A stretch of DNA of 64,000 nucleotides from Elstera sp043721315 (GCA_043721315.1 JAYSQZ010000034.1:1-64000); one strand, 5' to 3'. Positions 40,853 through 50,214 are shown, numbered from the stretch's first letter. Program-made: numbers and translations. Notes: generated from the letters alone by a model not told the origin.

Positions 40853-42130
40853 ATGCCGAACACTCTCGCTCGCTTTCTTGAAACCTATGGGCGCGTCCCC
40901 GTGCTCATTGTTCTGTTGCTTGGCATCGCCTCCGGCTTGCCGCTGGCGCTGACCTTCTCCACCCTCTCGATATGGCTGACGGAAGCGGGGGTGAGCCGAA
41001 CCCAGATCGGCCTATTTGCCCTGGCGGGTACGCCCTATATTTGGAAATTCGCCTGGGCACCGATTATGGACGCAGTGCCGCCGCCACTACTGGCAGAGCT
41101 TGGGCGGCGGCGCGGTTGGATGATTCTTACGCAAATCGGCCTGATTTTCGCCATTCTCGGGGCCGCTGTGACCGACCCCGCACACGCGCCAGGGCAAATC
41201 GCGCTGTTTGCCGTGCTCATCGCTTTTTTCTCGGCCAGCCAAGATATTGTGATCGACGCCTACCGCATCGAAAGCCTCAGCCCGCAGCAGCAGGGGGCGG
41301 GCAGTGCCATGTCGGTTTATGGCTACCGCCTGGGCATGTTGATCTCTGGCGCGGGGGCCTTGTTTCTGGCCGAAGCCTTCTCCTGGACCGTCGTTTACGC
41401 GGTCATGGCCGCCATCGTCGGCATTGCCATCGTGCTGGTGTTGCTGATCCCCGAACCCTCCGCGCCGGAAAAACCCCTCGTTCTGCCAGGGGCCAATGCC
41501 GAAACCTGGATGCGGGCCACCCTGCTGGAGCCGTTCGCCAGCTTTATGCGTGCCCAACCGCAGTGGCTGCTGATTCTGTCCTTCGTTGTGCTCTACAAGC
41601 TGGGCGATGCGGTGGCGGGCGTGATGACTAACCCCTTCTACCTCGCGCTTGGGTTCTCGAAGAGCGATATTGCCGCCGTCGGCAAGGTTTGGAGCCTCGT
41701 TGCCACCTTGATCGGGGTGTTTATCGGCGGCTGGCTCGTGGGGCAGGCTGGGCAGTTACGCGCGCTGATGATTTGCGGAATTTTACAGGCGCTCTCCAAC
41801 CTCGTGTTCATCTGGCAGGCGCAGATGGGGGCGGATTTGGCGGCGCTGTCGGTTACGGTCTTCGTCGAGAATGCCACCGGCGGCATGGGCACTGCCGCCT
41901 TCGTCGCCTATCTCTCCGGTCTCTCGCAGCGCCACTATAGCGCGACCCATTACGCGCTGCTCTCGGCCTTTGCCGCCAGCGCCCGCACGTTCCTCGCGTC
42001 GGGCGGCGGGTGGCTGTCGGAGCAGATGAGTTGGGAGTGGTTCTTTGGGATTACGGCGCTCACCGCCCTTCCGGGGCTAATCTTGCTGCTGTTTTTGCGC
42101 TATCAGCCCAACAATCCCGATAGTGCCTGA
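40853..42130 (+). CDS. AmpG-like MFS transporter
   Basis: The 425-aa protein resembles AmpG, the inner-membrane permease that brings GlcNAc-anhydroMurNAc muropeptides into the cytoplasm for recycling. Typical points are the opening GIASGLPLALTFSTLSIWL, the KFAWAPIMD segment, and FFSASQDIVIDAYRIE near residue 135. About twelve TM helices are predicted. ATG at 40853 is preferred to GTG at 40847. Its end overlaps the convergent glycosyltransferase gene by 28 bp. Substrate specificity is inferred from family only. Confidence 0.88.
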   Translation: MPNTLARFLETYGRVPVLIVLLLGIASGLPLALTFSTLSIWLTEAGVSRTQIGLFALAGTPYIWKFAWAPIMDAVPPPLLAELGRRRGWMILTQIGLIFAILGAAVTDPAHAPGQIALFAVLIAFFSASQDIVIDAYRIESLSPQQQGAGSAMSVYGYRLGMLISGAGALFLAEAFSWTVVYAVMAAIVGIAIVLVLLIPEPSAPEKPLVLPGANAETWMRATLLEPFASFMRAQPQWLLILSFVVLYKLGDAVAGVMTNPFYLALGFSKSDIAAVGKVWSLVATLIGVFIGGWLVGQAGQLRALMICGILQALSNLVFIWQAQMGADLAALSVTVFVENATGGMGTAAFVAYLSGLSQRHYSATHYALLSAFAASARTFLASGGGWLSEQMSWEWFFGITALTALPGLILLLFLRYQPNNPDSA

Positions 42131-43146
42131 AGCACGACCTGCGGCGGGATTTTATCCATCGTATCGCCGCCAAAATCCTGCGCGCGGATCACCAACCCCT
42201 CTACCGCCATTGGGGCGAATTTTCGGGGATCGGTCGGGCCGAACAGGGAGACCAGCGGAATCCCGGCGGCGGCTAACAGATGCCCGCCGCCACAGTCGTT
42301 CGACAGGCCAACCTCGCAAAAGCTCGCCGCCGCAATCGTGAGGTCCGCCCGGTATTTCAGGGGCCGCGCGGTGCTATGCTGGAGCGGGAACAGACTGCCC
42401 GGCACCGTGGCGGCAATGTCATCAACCCATCCCGCTTCTTCCGGCCCTAAGAACCAGACCGGCACATAGCCGTTCGCCGTGAGGCTACGGGCGACAGTGA
42501 CATAACTCTGCAACGGCCAAATCTTCGGCTTGCCGCCCGCCCCTGGCGCGAAGGCGATGTAGCGGTAGCCTTGGGGCAGCAACCTTCCGGCCAAAGCAGC
42601 AATCTCCGGGGCCAGCGGTAGCGGTGCCAGCGGATCGGGCGGCTCGGCAATCGCGAGATGGAGGAGATCGAGCAAGCGCCCGCACATCGCATCGGGCCGC
42701 GTGTAGCCCTTGCCGGGCTTCAGCGTTGAGAGGCTGAAATCTGCCGCGCCGGAAATGAAAAAGCGGGTCTTGATGCGTTTCAGCACGAGCGTTGTCAGCA
42801 TCCGCGACTGCGTGTCGATGACCAAATCGAAGCTCTGGTCTTTCAGGGGTCGCCCCAGAATTTCCATCCAGTGCGAACCGATCTCGGCATTATCAATGAC
42901 TTCGGTTATCAGCCCCTGCACGAGCGGCGCGAGCGACGTTTTATAGGCGCTCGCGCCTTTTCCGGCGAGCCAAACGATCTCCCCCTCCGGGAATGCCGCC
43001 CGCAGCGCCCGCACGAAGGGCAGCTTCATCAACCCATCGCCCATCAAATCGAGACCGACATACACCAGTACCCGCGCATCAATGGGCGGGCGAGGGCGGG
43101 GGTCTTGTTCCAGCAGGGCGGCCTGCGGCGAGGTGAAGGGTGACAT
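42103..43146 (-). CDS. Glycosyltransferase family 9 (heptosyltransferase-like)
   Basis: The 347-aa protein has the GT9 two-Rossmann layout. The N-terminal half begins VLVYVGLDLMGDGLMKLPFVRAL, and the C-terminal half holds the nucleotide-sugar region (FAPGAGGKPKIWPLQSYV, then GLSNDCGGGHLLAAAGIPLVSLFGPTDP). The last motif normally reads SNDSGPMHLA; here Cys and Gly replace Ser and Pro. Family members add heptose or other sugars to the LPS core at the cytoplasmic face of the inner membrane. It is alone on the minus strand between two plus-strand genes, and its 3' end overlaps that of the AmpG-like gene. Confidence 0.88.
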   Translation of the reverse strand: MSPFTSPQAALLEQDPRPRPPIDARVLVYVGLDLMGDGLMKLPFVRALRAAFPEGEIVWLAGKGASAYKTSLAPLVQGLITEVIDNAEIGSHWMEILGRPLKDQSFDLVIDTQSRMLTTLVLKRIKTRFFISGAADFSLSTLKPGKGYTRPDAMCGRLLDLLHLAIAEPPDPLAPLPLAPEIAALAGRLLPQGYRYIAFAPGAGGKPKIWPLQSYVTVARSLTANGYVPVWFLGPEEAGWVDDIAATVPGSLFPLQHSTARPLKYRADLTIAAASFCEVGLSNDCGGGHLLAAAGIPLVSLFGPTDPRKFAPMAVEGLVIRAQDFGGDTMDKIPPQVVLQALSGLLG

Positions 43147-43263
43147 GGTTTTTGATCTGAAACCTAAAGGGACTAAGCTGCGTTACCGCCCTGTGCTAAT
43201 GCCGGACGAGACATGAGCCTGCCTTCCTTGCACGCGGCAGACAGATGAAAGAACCTTATAGCC

Positions 43264-45960
43264 ATGACCGTTCGTAATCTCGACGCTCTTTTCAAACCGA
43301 AAGCGATTGCGCTGATCGGTGCGAGCCGGCACGAACGCTCCGTAGGGGCCGTGCTGGGGCGAAACCTGTTCCGCGCGGGCTTCCAAGGGCCGATTTTGCC
43401 GGTGCATCCGAAGAATTTGTCGGTAGAAGGCGTGCTTGCCTATGCCGATATCGACGCGCTGCCGATTGTGCCCGATCTCGCCATTATCGCAACCCCGCCC
43501 GCGACCGTGCCGGACCTGATCCGCCGCTTGGGCGAACGCGGCTGCCGGGGCGCGGTGGTCATCACGGCCGGGTTCGGCGAGGGCGCGGACGACGCGGGGA
43601 TGGCCCTGCGGCAAGCGATGCTGAATGCAGCCCGCCCGCATCTGCTGCGGATCATCGGCCCCAATTGCCTCGGCATTCTCGTACCCGGATTGGGGCTGAA
43701 CGCCTCTTTTTCCCACGTTGCGGCCTTGCCGGGCGATATTGCCTGCGTGACGCAATCGGGCGCGGTGGCAACGGCCCTGCTGGATTGGGCGACGGCGCGG
43801 GGTATCGGCTTTTCCCACGTGGTCTCGCTGGGCGATAGCAGCGACGTGGATTTCGGCGACATGCTGGACTATTTGGCGCTCGACCCCGGCACTAAGTCGG
43901 TGCTGCTTTACATTGAAGGCGTAACCCACGCGCGCAAGTTCATGTCTGCTGCCCGCGCCTTATCTCGGTTGAAGCCGGTAGTGGTGATCAAAGCCGGACG
44001 ACACCAAGCGGCAGCGGCAGCCGCCAGTTCTCATACGGGGGCGATGGCCGGGTCCGATGCGGTTTATGATGCCGCCTTTCGGCGTGCAGGTATGTTGCGC
44101 GTGACCGATTTGGGCGATCTTTTTGCCGCTGTCGAAACCCTGGCGCGGCTGCCCGTGCTGAGGGGGGAGCGGGTTGCCATTATCACCAACGGCGGCGGTA
44201 TGGGCGTGCTCGCCACCGATGCGCTGCTGGACGAAGGCGGGGTTCTGGCAACTCTTGCGCCTGAAACGCTAACGCGGCTCGATGCGGCGCTTCCTCACAC
44301 TTGGTCGCGCGCCAATCCGGTCGATATTATCGGCGATGCTCCCGGCGCGCGCTACTGCGCTGCCCTTGATGGCGTGTTAGCCGATCCGGGTGTGGATGCC
44401 GTTCTGCTGCTGAACGCCCCCACCGCCGTGGCCTCGTCGGTCGAAGCGGCGGAGGCGGTGATTGGACACCTGAAGCCGGGCGATAAGCCGGTTCTGACCT
44501 CCTGGATGGGCGAGTTGGACGCGCGGGATGCCCGCAGCCGCTTCCGCGCTGGCGACCTGCCGAGCTTTTCCACGCCCACGGAGGCGGTGAAGGGCTTGAT
44601 GCACTTGGTGCGCTATCGGCGCAATCAGGCACAGCTTCAGCAGCTTCCCCCCGTCATGCCCGACGCTGGCCCCGATTCTGGAACACCCGACCGCGCGGCG
44701 GTAAGCGCTATTCTGGCAACAGTGCGCGCCGAAGGCCGGGAGTGGCTCGACGAGGCTGAAACCAAGCGCGTGCTCGCCGCCTATGGCGTTCCCGTCGTGC
44801 GGACGGTGGCGGTCGAAACGCCAGAGGAAATTCTGGCGGCAGCAGCCGATCTTAGCCTGCCGCTCGCCGTGAAAATTCGCTCCCCCGATATTACCCATAA
44901 GTCTGATATTGGCGGCGTTGCGCTCGATCTGCCCTCGGTCGCTTCGGCCAAAGAAGCCGCCGTGGCCATGCTGCGCCGCGTGCGCGCGGTGAAGCCCGAG
45001 GCCGTGATTGCAGGGTTCACGGTTCAAGAAATGATCCGCCGCCCCGGTGCCTTCGAGTTGATCGTGGGTATTGCCAGCGATCCCACCTTCGGCCCCGTGG
45101 TGCTGTTCGGGCATGGCGGCGTTGCCGTGGAAGTACGCAACGACAAAGCCTTAGCGCTGCCGCCGCTCAACCTGCCGCTGGCCTACGAGTTGATCCAGCG
45201 CACGCGCATTGCCCGCCAACTCGCGGGTTTCCGCGCCCGCCCGCCCGCCAATTTGGAGGCGATTGCCAGCGCGCTTATTCAAGTGGCCCAGCTTGCCATT
45301 GATCACCCATCGCTGCGGGAACTCGACATCAACCCGTTGCTGGCCGATGAAACCGGCGTGGTGGCGCTGGATGCGCGCATTCGCGTACAAGACCCGGCCA
45401 ACGCCGCGCCCGTTGCCGTGCCGCCCTACCCCAACCAGCTTGAAACCGACGTTGTTATTCGGGATGGCACCCGGATTTCCCTCCGCCCAATTCGCCCAGA
45501 GGACGCGCCGGATATCATTAGCATGATCGAGCAGGTAGCCCCGGAGGACGTGCGCCTGCGCTTCTTCTCGTCGCTAAAATCCATCCCTCGCCCGCTGCTC
45601 GCCCGGTTGACGCAAATCGACTACGACCGCGAAATGGCCTTCGTCGCCCGCCCCATCGAAGCCGATGGCGCGCTCGGCCCGATCTGGGGCACCGTGCGCC
45701 TCACCTGCGATGCCGATGTAGCGGTGGGCGAATACGCCATTCTCATCCGCTCCGACATTAAAGGCCGGGGCCTGGGGTATACGCTGATGCGCCAGATCAT
45801 CGGCTATGGGCAGGACCGCAAAGTCGCTAAAATCGTCGGGACTATCCTGCGCGAAAACGAGCCGATGCTGACAATGGCGCGGGAGTTAGGCTTCCGGCTG
45901 GCGGCAAGCGCGGAGGATACGGGCGTGATGGAGGCGGTGATGGATGTTGTAAGCAACTGA
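43264..45960 (+). CDS. Fused ADP-forming acyl-CoA synthetase and GNAT acetyltransferase
   Basis: The 898-aa protein joins a nucleoside-diphosphate-forming acetyl-CoA synthetase (CoA-binding domain about 1-135, ligase domain to about 460 with the SSHTGAMAGSDAVYDAAF active-site His, ATP-grasp domain about 480-700) to a C-terminal GNAT domain (about 735-895, with IRSDIKGRGLGYTLMRQII). This is the Pat/PatZ (YfiQ) architecture, which acetylates lysines of metabolic enzymes such as acetyl-CoA synthetase. The synthetase half may only sense acetyl-CoA or nucleotide in such proteins. A strong terminator follows. Confidence 0.93.
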   Translation: MTVRNLDALFKPKAIALIGASRHERSVGAVLGRNLFRAGFQGPILPVHPKNLSVEGVLAYADIDALPIVPDLAIIATPPATVPDLIRRLGERGCRGAVVITAGFGEGADDAGMALRQAMLNAARPHLLRIIGPNCLGILVPGLGLNASFSHVAALPGDIACVTQSGAVATALLDWATARGIGFSHVVSLGDSSDVDFGDMLDYLALDPGTKSVLLYIEGVTHARKFMSAARALSRLKPVVVIKAGRHQAAAAAASSHTGAMAGSDAVYDAAFRRAGMLRVTDLGDLFAAVETLARLPVLRGERVAIITNGGGMGVLATDALLDEGGVLATLAPETLTRLDAALPHTWSRANPVDIIGDAPGARYCAALDGVLADPGVDAVLLLNAPTAVASSVEAAEAVIGHLKPGDKPVLTSWMGELDARDARSRFRAGDLPSFSTPTEAVKGLMHLVRYRRNQAQLQQLPPVMPDAGPDSGTPDRAAVSAILATVRAEGREWLDEAETKRVLAAYGVPVVRTVAVETPEEILAAAADLSLPLAVKIRSPDITHKSDIGGVALDLPSVASAKEAAVAMLRRVRAVKPEAVIAGFTVQEMIRRPGAFELIVGIASDPTFGPVVLFGHGGVAVEVRNDKALALPPLNLPLAYELIQRTRIARQLAGFRARPPANLEAIASALIQVAQLAIDHPSLRELDINPLLADETGVVALDARIRVQDPANAAPVAVPPYPNQLETDVVIRDGTRISLRPIRPEDAPDIISMIEQVAPEDVRLRFFSSLKSIPRPLLARLTQIDYDREMAFVARPIEADGALGPIWGTVRLTCDADVAVGEYAILIRSDIKGRGLGYTLMRQIIGYGQDRKVAKIVGTILRENEPMLTMARELGFRLAASAEDTGVMEAVMDVVSN

Positions 45961-45964
45961 TAAA

Positions 45965-45998
45965 AAAAGCCGGGGCTGGTCTCCCAACCCCGGCTTTT
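45965..45998. terminator. Bidirectional terminator
   Basis: AAAAGCCGGGG and CCCCGGCTTTT form a perfect 11-bp stem with A- and T-runs on both sides, between the convergent acetyltransferase and ornithine decarboxylase genes. Confidence 0.92.
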
Positions 45999-46012
45999 GG
46001 TAGCTACGTATA

Positions 46013-47143
46013 TTAAATACACACAGCCCGCAGCGGCGCAAAACCGTTGAAGTTCACCGCCGAATAGGAGGTGGTGTAAGCACCCGTTGCGAGGATATTC
46101 ACCTTGTCGCCGACTTTGAGGCCCACAGGCAGGCGGTATTCGGTCTTTTCATACAGAATATCGGCGCTATCGCACGTCGGCCCGGCCAGAATAACCGGCG
46201 CGGTTTCGCTGCCATCATGCGGAGTGGTGATGTCGTACTTAATCGCTTCATCCATCGTTTCAGCGAGGCCGCCGAACTTACCGATGTCGAGATAGACCCA
46301 ACGCTTGTCTTCGTCGTAATCCTTCTTCGAGATCAGCACCACTTCGGTCTGAATAATCCCGGCATCACCCACCATCGAGCGGCCCGGCTCGATGATGATT
46401 TCCGGGATGGCGTTGCCGAAATGCTTCCGCATCGCCTGCATCACGCCTTCGGCATAGGCTTCCACCGGGCGGATATTAGCGCGGTATTTTGCCGGGAAAC
46501 CGCCGCCGATATTGACCATTTTGAGATCTATATTGGATTTGGCAATCGCCATGAACATGGCAGCGGCACGGCCAATCGCCACGTCCCACTGGCTGATGTC
46601 GGTCTGCTGCGAGCCGACGTGGAAGGAAATGCCATAAGGCTCCAGACCCATGTCCCGCGCCCGTACCAGCAGGTCCGCCGCCATTTCCGGCGCGCAGCCA
46701 AACTTCCGCGACAGCGGCCATTCGGCCCCACTGCACTCCATCAGGATACGGCAGAACACTTTGGCACCGGGGGCCGATTGGGCCAGTTTCTCAAGCTCGG
46801 CTTCCGAATCGAAGGCGAACAGGCGCACGCCCTTTTCATAAGCGTAAGCAATATCGCGCTGTTTCTTAATCGTGTTGCCGAAAGAAACATGGTCCGGGTT
46901 AGCCCCTTGACCGAGCACTAGATCGATTTCGCCCCGGCTGGCCGTATCGAAGGACGAGCCGAGACTGTTCAGCATCGTTATGACCGCCGGCTCCGGGTTG
47001 GCCTTCACAGCATAAAAGATGCGCGCCAGCGGTAGCAGGCGGTTCATCGTGCGGTAATTCTCGGCGATCACGTCCAGATCGACCACGAGACACGGGGTTT
47101 CCGGCTGGTTTTCAGCAAGATAGCGTTCGATCTTGGCAGTCAT
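46013..47143 (-). CDS. Ornithine decarboxylase, group IV PLP type
   Basis: The 376-aa protein is a eukaryote-type (alanine-racemase fold) PLP decarboxylase that converts ornithine (and possibly lysine) to putrescine (cadaverine). The PLP lysine lies in FYAVKANPEP (about residue 46), the glycine-rich phosphate site in NIGGGFP, EPGR follows, and the catalytic Cys lies in GPTCDSADIL near residue 320. The ATG at 47143 is used; GTG at 47158 is an alternative. A long structured leader with a short ORF lies upstream, matching the known speF motif context of alphaproteobacteria, so polyamine-responsive control is likely. Confidence 0.94.
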   Translation of the reverse strand: MTAKIERYLAENQPETPCLVVDLDVIAENYRTMNRLLPLARIFYAVKANPEPAVITMLNSLGSSFDTASRGEIDLVLGQGANPDHVSFGNTIKKQRDIAYAYEKGVRLFAFDSEAELEKLAQSAPGAKVFCRILMECSGAEWPLSRKFGCAPEMAADLLVRARDMGLEPYGISFHVGSQQTDISQWDVAIGRAAAMFMAIAKSNIDLKMVNIGGGFPAKYRANIRPVEAYAEGVMQAMRKHFGNAIPEIIIEPGRSMVGDAGIIQTEVVLISKKDYDEDKRWVYLDIGKFGGLAETMDEAIKYDITTPHDGSETAPVILAGPTCDSADILYEKTEYRLPVGLKVGDKVNILATGAYTTSYSAVNFNGFAPLRAVCI

Positions 47144-47179
47144 GGCGACAAACTCCACACGTAAGGCGAAGACAGGGCT

Positions 47180-47445
47180 TCGCGTGGCCCCGGTTTTAAC
47201 CGAGGTCCAGAAAATAAGGAAAGCTGATAAGGTTGCCCTTAACGAAGGGCAGTCAAAACAGCGGCAGCGATGGAACGAGGGTAGAAAAAGGATCAGGGAC
47301 GGGGCGTTTATATGCCTTGTCCCCCACTTCTAGGGCCTAGGCTGAACGCAAGTCGCAAGCATTGCCGCCGCCGATTTTCGGGCGGTGAGCGTTGTACAAG
47401 AGATCAGGCGTAAACTAGTCATGAGCCACTATTCCCTTCGGCACC
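47180..47445 (-). ncRNA. Structured 5' leader, probable speF-type RNA motif
   Basis: The roughly 300-nt region before ornithine decarboxylase has several strong hairpins: GCCCTT-CGTT-AAGGGC at 47234-47249, CTCGGTT-AA-AACCGGG near 47190-47206, and complementary CTTGT/ACAAG segments flanking a G/C-rich core. A conserved RNA named speF is known upstream of ornithine decarboxylase genes in alphaproteobacteria; position and host fit. I cannot align it to the Rfam model here, and boundaries are approximate. Confidence 0.5.
47330..47422 (-). CDS. Upstream ORF, putative 30-aa leader peptide
   Basis: ATG at 47422 opens a 30-codon frame starting MTSLRLISCTT and ending VQPRP then TAG, inside the structured leader of ornithine decarboxylase. 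The Pro-Arg-Pro-stop end is the kind of sequence that can stall ribosomes, and E. coli SpeFL shows that an ornithine-sensing leader peptide can control this enzyme. A GAAGGGA lies about 13 nt upstream. Its codons lie in the most structured part of the RNA, so translation would reshape the fold. Function is inferred. Confidence 0.5.
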   Translation of the reverse strand: MTSLRLISCTTLTARKSAAAMLATCVQPRP

Positions 47446-47950
47446 AGCAAGATTGCTAGAAAATCCAAAAGGACGCGGGTCCGTCGTTGCATAACCAACC
47501 CTGGGGTTACTTCCCAGTGGGCCATAGGCACGTGCGAGTGCGTCTGGGACTGCGTATGAGGCAAAATCCCCCCCCACGCAAGTGAAATTTTTGTTGGGAT
47601 TTCCGAGGGAACCGCAAGGCTCTTATTCCTGCGGCGTAGGGGCCACAGTTCCTAAAAATTAGCATTAGCAGCAAATTGGCCAATAGAGCCATTTTATACT
47701 TTGGGACCGCACCTCTATCGCCGCCAGCGATGCCCACAGCCGAGCGATCTTGGCTTTGAGCGCCATGAGATTTGATACCGATAGCCCCGTTGCCGCATCC
47801 GCTTAAATAACGCTTGAAATTTTTTTCCATCATAATAGGATCGTTCCAATAAGAAAAATTCCTGTAATGCCGTGAGTTCCCGAAAGAGAGCGCCGAAGCA
47901 AAGTTCAGCGAGATTTGAGGGCAGGCAGCCGCAGGGGGGAGAGGACCGCG
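47446..47950. other. Intergenic region, no gene recognised
   Basis: About 500 bp between the ornithine decarboxylase leader and the LacI gene. It must hold the leader promoter (minus) and the LacI promoter (plus), but I could not identify either with confidence. A 150-codon minus-strand frame (47507-47959) spans it; it overlaps the LacI start and is rich in Arg, Ser and Cys without motifs, so I treat it as spurious. A GCACGTGC palindrome lies at about 47529-47536. Confidence 0.5.
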
Positions 47951-49063
47951 ATGGCGCACAGTGACCGGAGTAAGACCTCGGAGAGCAGCCGTAACCCGGT
48001 GGCGTCAGCACGCCGGTCGGTCACGATTATTGATATTGCCGAAGTGGCTGGCGTTTCAAAATCCACCGTGTCGCTTGTTTTGAAGGCCAGTCCGCTGGTG
48101 AAGGCCGAAACCCGTCAGCGCGTGCAGCGGGCAATGCAGGATATGGGCTATGTCTATAACCGGGGCGCGGCCAGTTTGCGGAAGGCCAGCAGCAGTGTTG
48201 TGGGTATGGTGATTAACGATCTTTCCAATCCGTTCTTTGCGGAGCTTGCGATTGGGATCGAGCAGGCTTTGCAGCATTCGGGCTACATTCCTTATCTTGC
48301 CCATACGGCAGAGAGCGTTACCCGCCAAGCGGACGTGGTGCTCTCGATGCGGGAGCATGGTGCGGCGGGAATCATTCTCTGCCCGGCTCTGGGGACGGAT
48401 GCCGCCGAACTCGCCAATTTGTCCGCGCCGGGACTGCCCATCGTTCTCGCGATCCGCCGGATTGCCGGGGCGCATCTGTCGAGTGTGACCAGCGATAGTG
48501 TGGGCGGTGCCGAGCGCGCTACGCAGCATTTAATCGGCCTTGGTCATCGCCGGATTGCTTACGTTGGCGGGGCTGGGCCGATGGTGGTGCGTCAAGGCCG
48601 GTTTGCGGGGTATCAGCAGGCATTACAGGCGGCAGGTATTCCCTATGATCCGGCGTTAACGGTGGAAAGCCTGCCCACCAAGGACGGCGGCTTTCAGGCG
48701 ATGATGGCTATTCTCGATCGCTCCGACAGTCTGGCCCCCGTTACGCTAAATTCTGTTACGGCGGCAGTGTGTTTCAACGATGTGGTTGCCATCGGCGCGA
48801 TGCTCGCGATCAACCGGCGCGGTCTGCACGTTGGGCGCGATATTAGCGTGGTTGGGTTCGACGATACCGCCGAGGCCCAACATGTTTCCCCGCCGCTCAC
48901 TACAATTGCGGTGGACCCTGCCGGACTCGGTAAAGCGGCGGCAGGAATGCTGCTGCGACATATCGCCGATCCTGATCCCAAGGTCGAGAATTATATCGGC
49001 GAGGCACGGCTCGTGATTCGCGAGAGTTGTCAGCCGCCGCTCAGAAAGGATGCTACCGCATGA
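47951..49063 (+). CDS. LacI-family transcriptional regulator
   Basis: The 370-aa protein has the LacI helix-turn-helix near residues 25-50 (TIIDIAEVAGVSKSTVSLVL), the hinge helix region, and a periplasmic-binding-like effector domain (VVGMVINDLSNPFFAEL onward to VVGFDDTAEAQHVSPPLTTI). The ATG at 47951 is chosen because GGGGGGAGAGG lies just upstream; a 12-codon longer frame is possible. The stop overlaps the start of the Gfo/Idh dehydrogenase gene. It heads a long run of plus-strand catabolic and sugar-transport genes and probably represses some or all of them until a sugar-like inducer is present. Confidence 0.93.
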   Translation: MAHSDRSKTSESSRNPVASARRSVTIIDIAEVAGVSKSTVSLVLKASPLVKAETRQRVQRAMQDMGYVYNRGAASLRKASSSVVGMVINDLSNPFFAELAIGIEQALQHSGYIPYLAHTAESVTRQADVVLSMREHGAAGIILCPALGTDAAELANLSAPGLPIVLAIRRIAGAHLSSVTSDSVGGAERATQHLIGLGHRRIAYVGGAGPMVVRQGRFAGYQQALQAAGIPYDPALTVESLPTKDGGFQAMMAILDRSDSLAPVTLNSVTAAVCFNDVVAIGAMLAINRRGLHVGRDISVVGFDDTAEAQHVSPPLTTIAVDPAGLGKAAAGMLLRHIADPDPKVENYIGEARLVIRESCQPPLRKDATA

Positions 49064-50085
49064 GTGCACTTCCTATCCGCTGGGGCCTGATTGGAGCCAG
49101 CACGATTGCCCGCGAATGGATGGTGGAGGCTATCCGCGCAACGGGGGGCGAGATCGTTGGGGTTTTGAGCGCCAGCGCCGAGCGTGCTCAGGCTTTCGCG
49201 ACCGCTCACGCCATTCCCCAGGCGACTGATTCTCTCGCCGCCTTGCTCGGTAGCGGCATTGACGCAGTGTATATCTCGACGACCAACGAGCTGCACAAGG
49301 CGCAACATTTGGCGGCAGTCGCGGCGGGAAAGCATGTTCTGTGCGAAAAGCCCTTGGCCCTAACCGTGGCCGACGCGCAGGCGATGGTCGCCGCCGCCGA
49401 TGCTGCGGGCGTGGTGATGGGCACCAACCATCATCTGCGCCATGCAGGCTCCCACCGGGCGATGCGGCAGGCGATTGCCGACGGGCGGATTGGAACGCCC
49501 CTTTCCGCTAGGGTCCATCACGCTGTGTTTCTGCCGCCGCATCTTCAAGGTTGGCGCATCACCACTCCGGGGGCGGGAGGCGGCGTTATTCTCGATATTA
49601 CGGTCCATGATGCCGATACGCTGCGCTTCGTTCTGGGTGAAGACCCTGTGAGCGCAACCGCCTGTGCCCGGCAAGCCGGGATTGCGGGCGCGGGTAGGCA
49701 AGACCCGGCGCTGGCCGACGAGGTGATGGGCGTCTTACAGTTCCCCTCCGGCGTGATGGCGCAGTTTCACGATGCTTTTACCACGCGCTTCGCTAGAACG
49801 GGCTTCGAGGTTCACGGGACTGAAGGCTCGCTGATTGGGCAGGATTGCATGACCCAGCGCCCCATTGGCCGGGTTTTGCTTCGCACGGCGGCGGGCGAAA
49901 CCGAGCTTCCGCTGGAGACCGGCAATCTCTATGTGCGGGCGTTGACGGCCTTCCACGCAGCGGTACGCGGGGAGGGTGCTGTTACGGCCAGCGGGGCAGA
50001 TGGGTTAAAATCGCTCGCTGTTGCGGTGGCGGTGGTGGAGGCGGCTGCTACGGGCCAGACCTGCGCCATCCGATACGTGGTTTAG
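49060..50085 (+). CDS. Gfo/Idh/MocA-family oxidoreductase
   Basis: The 341-aa protein has an N-terminal NAD(P) Rossmann domain (WGLIGASTIAREWMVEAI) and the family motif EKPLALT (about residues 95-101) with the catalytic Lys, followed by the C-terminal alpha/beta domain (GGVILDITVHDADTLRFVLGE, which contributes His and Asp). Known relatives oxidise or reduce sugars, inositols or their derivatives. AAGGA lies 8 nt before the ATG, which overlaps the LacI stop (ATGA). The TAG stop is embedded in the TTAGAGC start of an intergenic repeat. Confidence 0.92.
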   Translation: MSALPIRWGLIGASTIAREWMVEAIRATGGEIVGVLSASAERAQAFATAHAIPQATDSLAALLGSGIDAVYISTTNELHKAQHLAAVAAGKHVLCEKPLALTVADAQAMVAAADAAGVVMGTNHHLRHAGSHRAMRQAIADGRIGTPLSARVHHAVFLPPHLQGWRITTPGAGGGVILDITVHDADTLRFVLGEDPVSATACARQAGIAGAGRQDPALADEVMGVLQFPSGVMAQFHDAFTTRFARTGFEVHGTEGSLIGQDCMTQRPIGRVLLRTAAGETELPLETGNLYVRALTAFHAAVRGEGAVTASGADGLKSLAVAVAVVEAAATGQTCAIRYVV

Positions 50086-50214
50086 AGCAAATCCCGAGCG
50101 GGTGCCCGATGCGCTTTGCGCGTCAAACGTGCTGGCACCCGCGACGACGAATTTGCTAAAAAAACAAAGAGTTAGAGCGTTTGACGTGAGCCTTAGCGAC
50201 CGAAAAACACTCTA
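50082..50214. repeat. Intergenic repeat cluster, R1 copy b and part of R2
   Basis: A nested stem-loop (AGCAAAT ... ATTTGCT, 50086-50157, enclosing GGGTGCC ... GGCACCC) carries the R2 word at 50108-50129. It is followed by R1 copy b: flank 50158-50170 and a 44-bp TTAGAGCG...CTCTAA palindromic unit (50171-50214). Both families are thus tandem here. The rest of the 228-bp gap to the CoA-transferase shows nothing else. Confidence 0.75.

Noticed and set aside
46217..46921. 234-codon plus-strand frame opposite ornithine decarboxylase
   Set aside because: It lies wholly inside a well-supported gene and has His/Arg-rich antisense composition.
47507..47959. 150-codon minus-strand frame upstream of the LacI gene
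   Set aside because: It overlaps the LacI start, has no recognisable motif, and its Arg/Ser/Cys-rich composition looks like chance translation.
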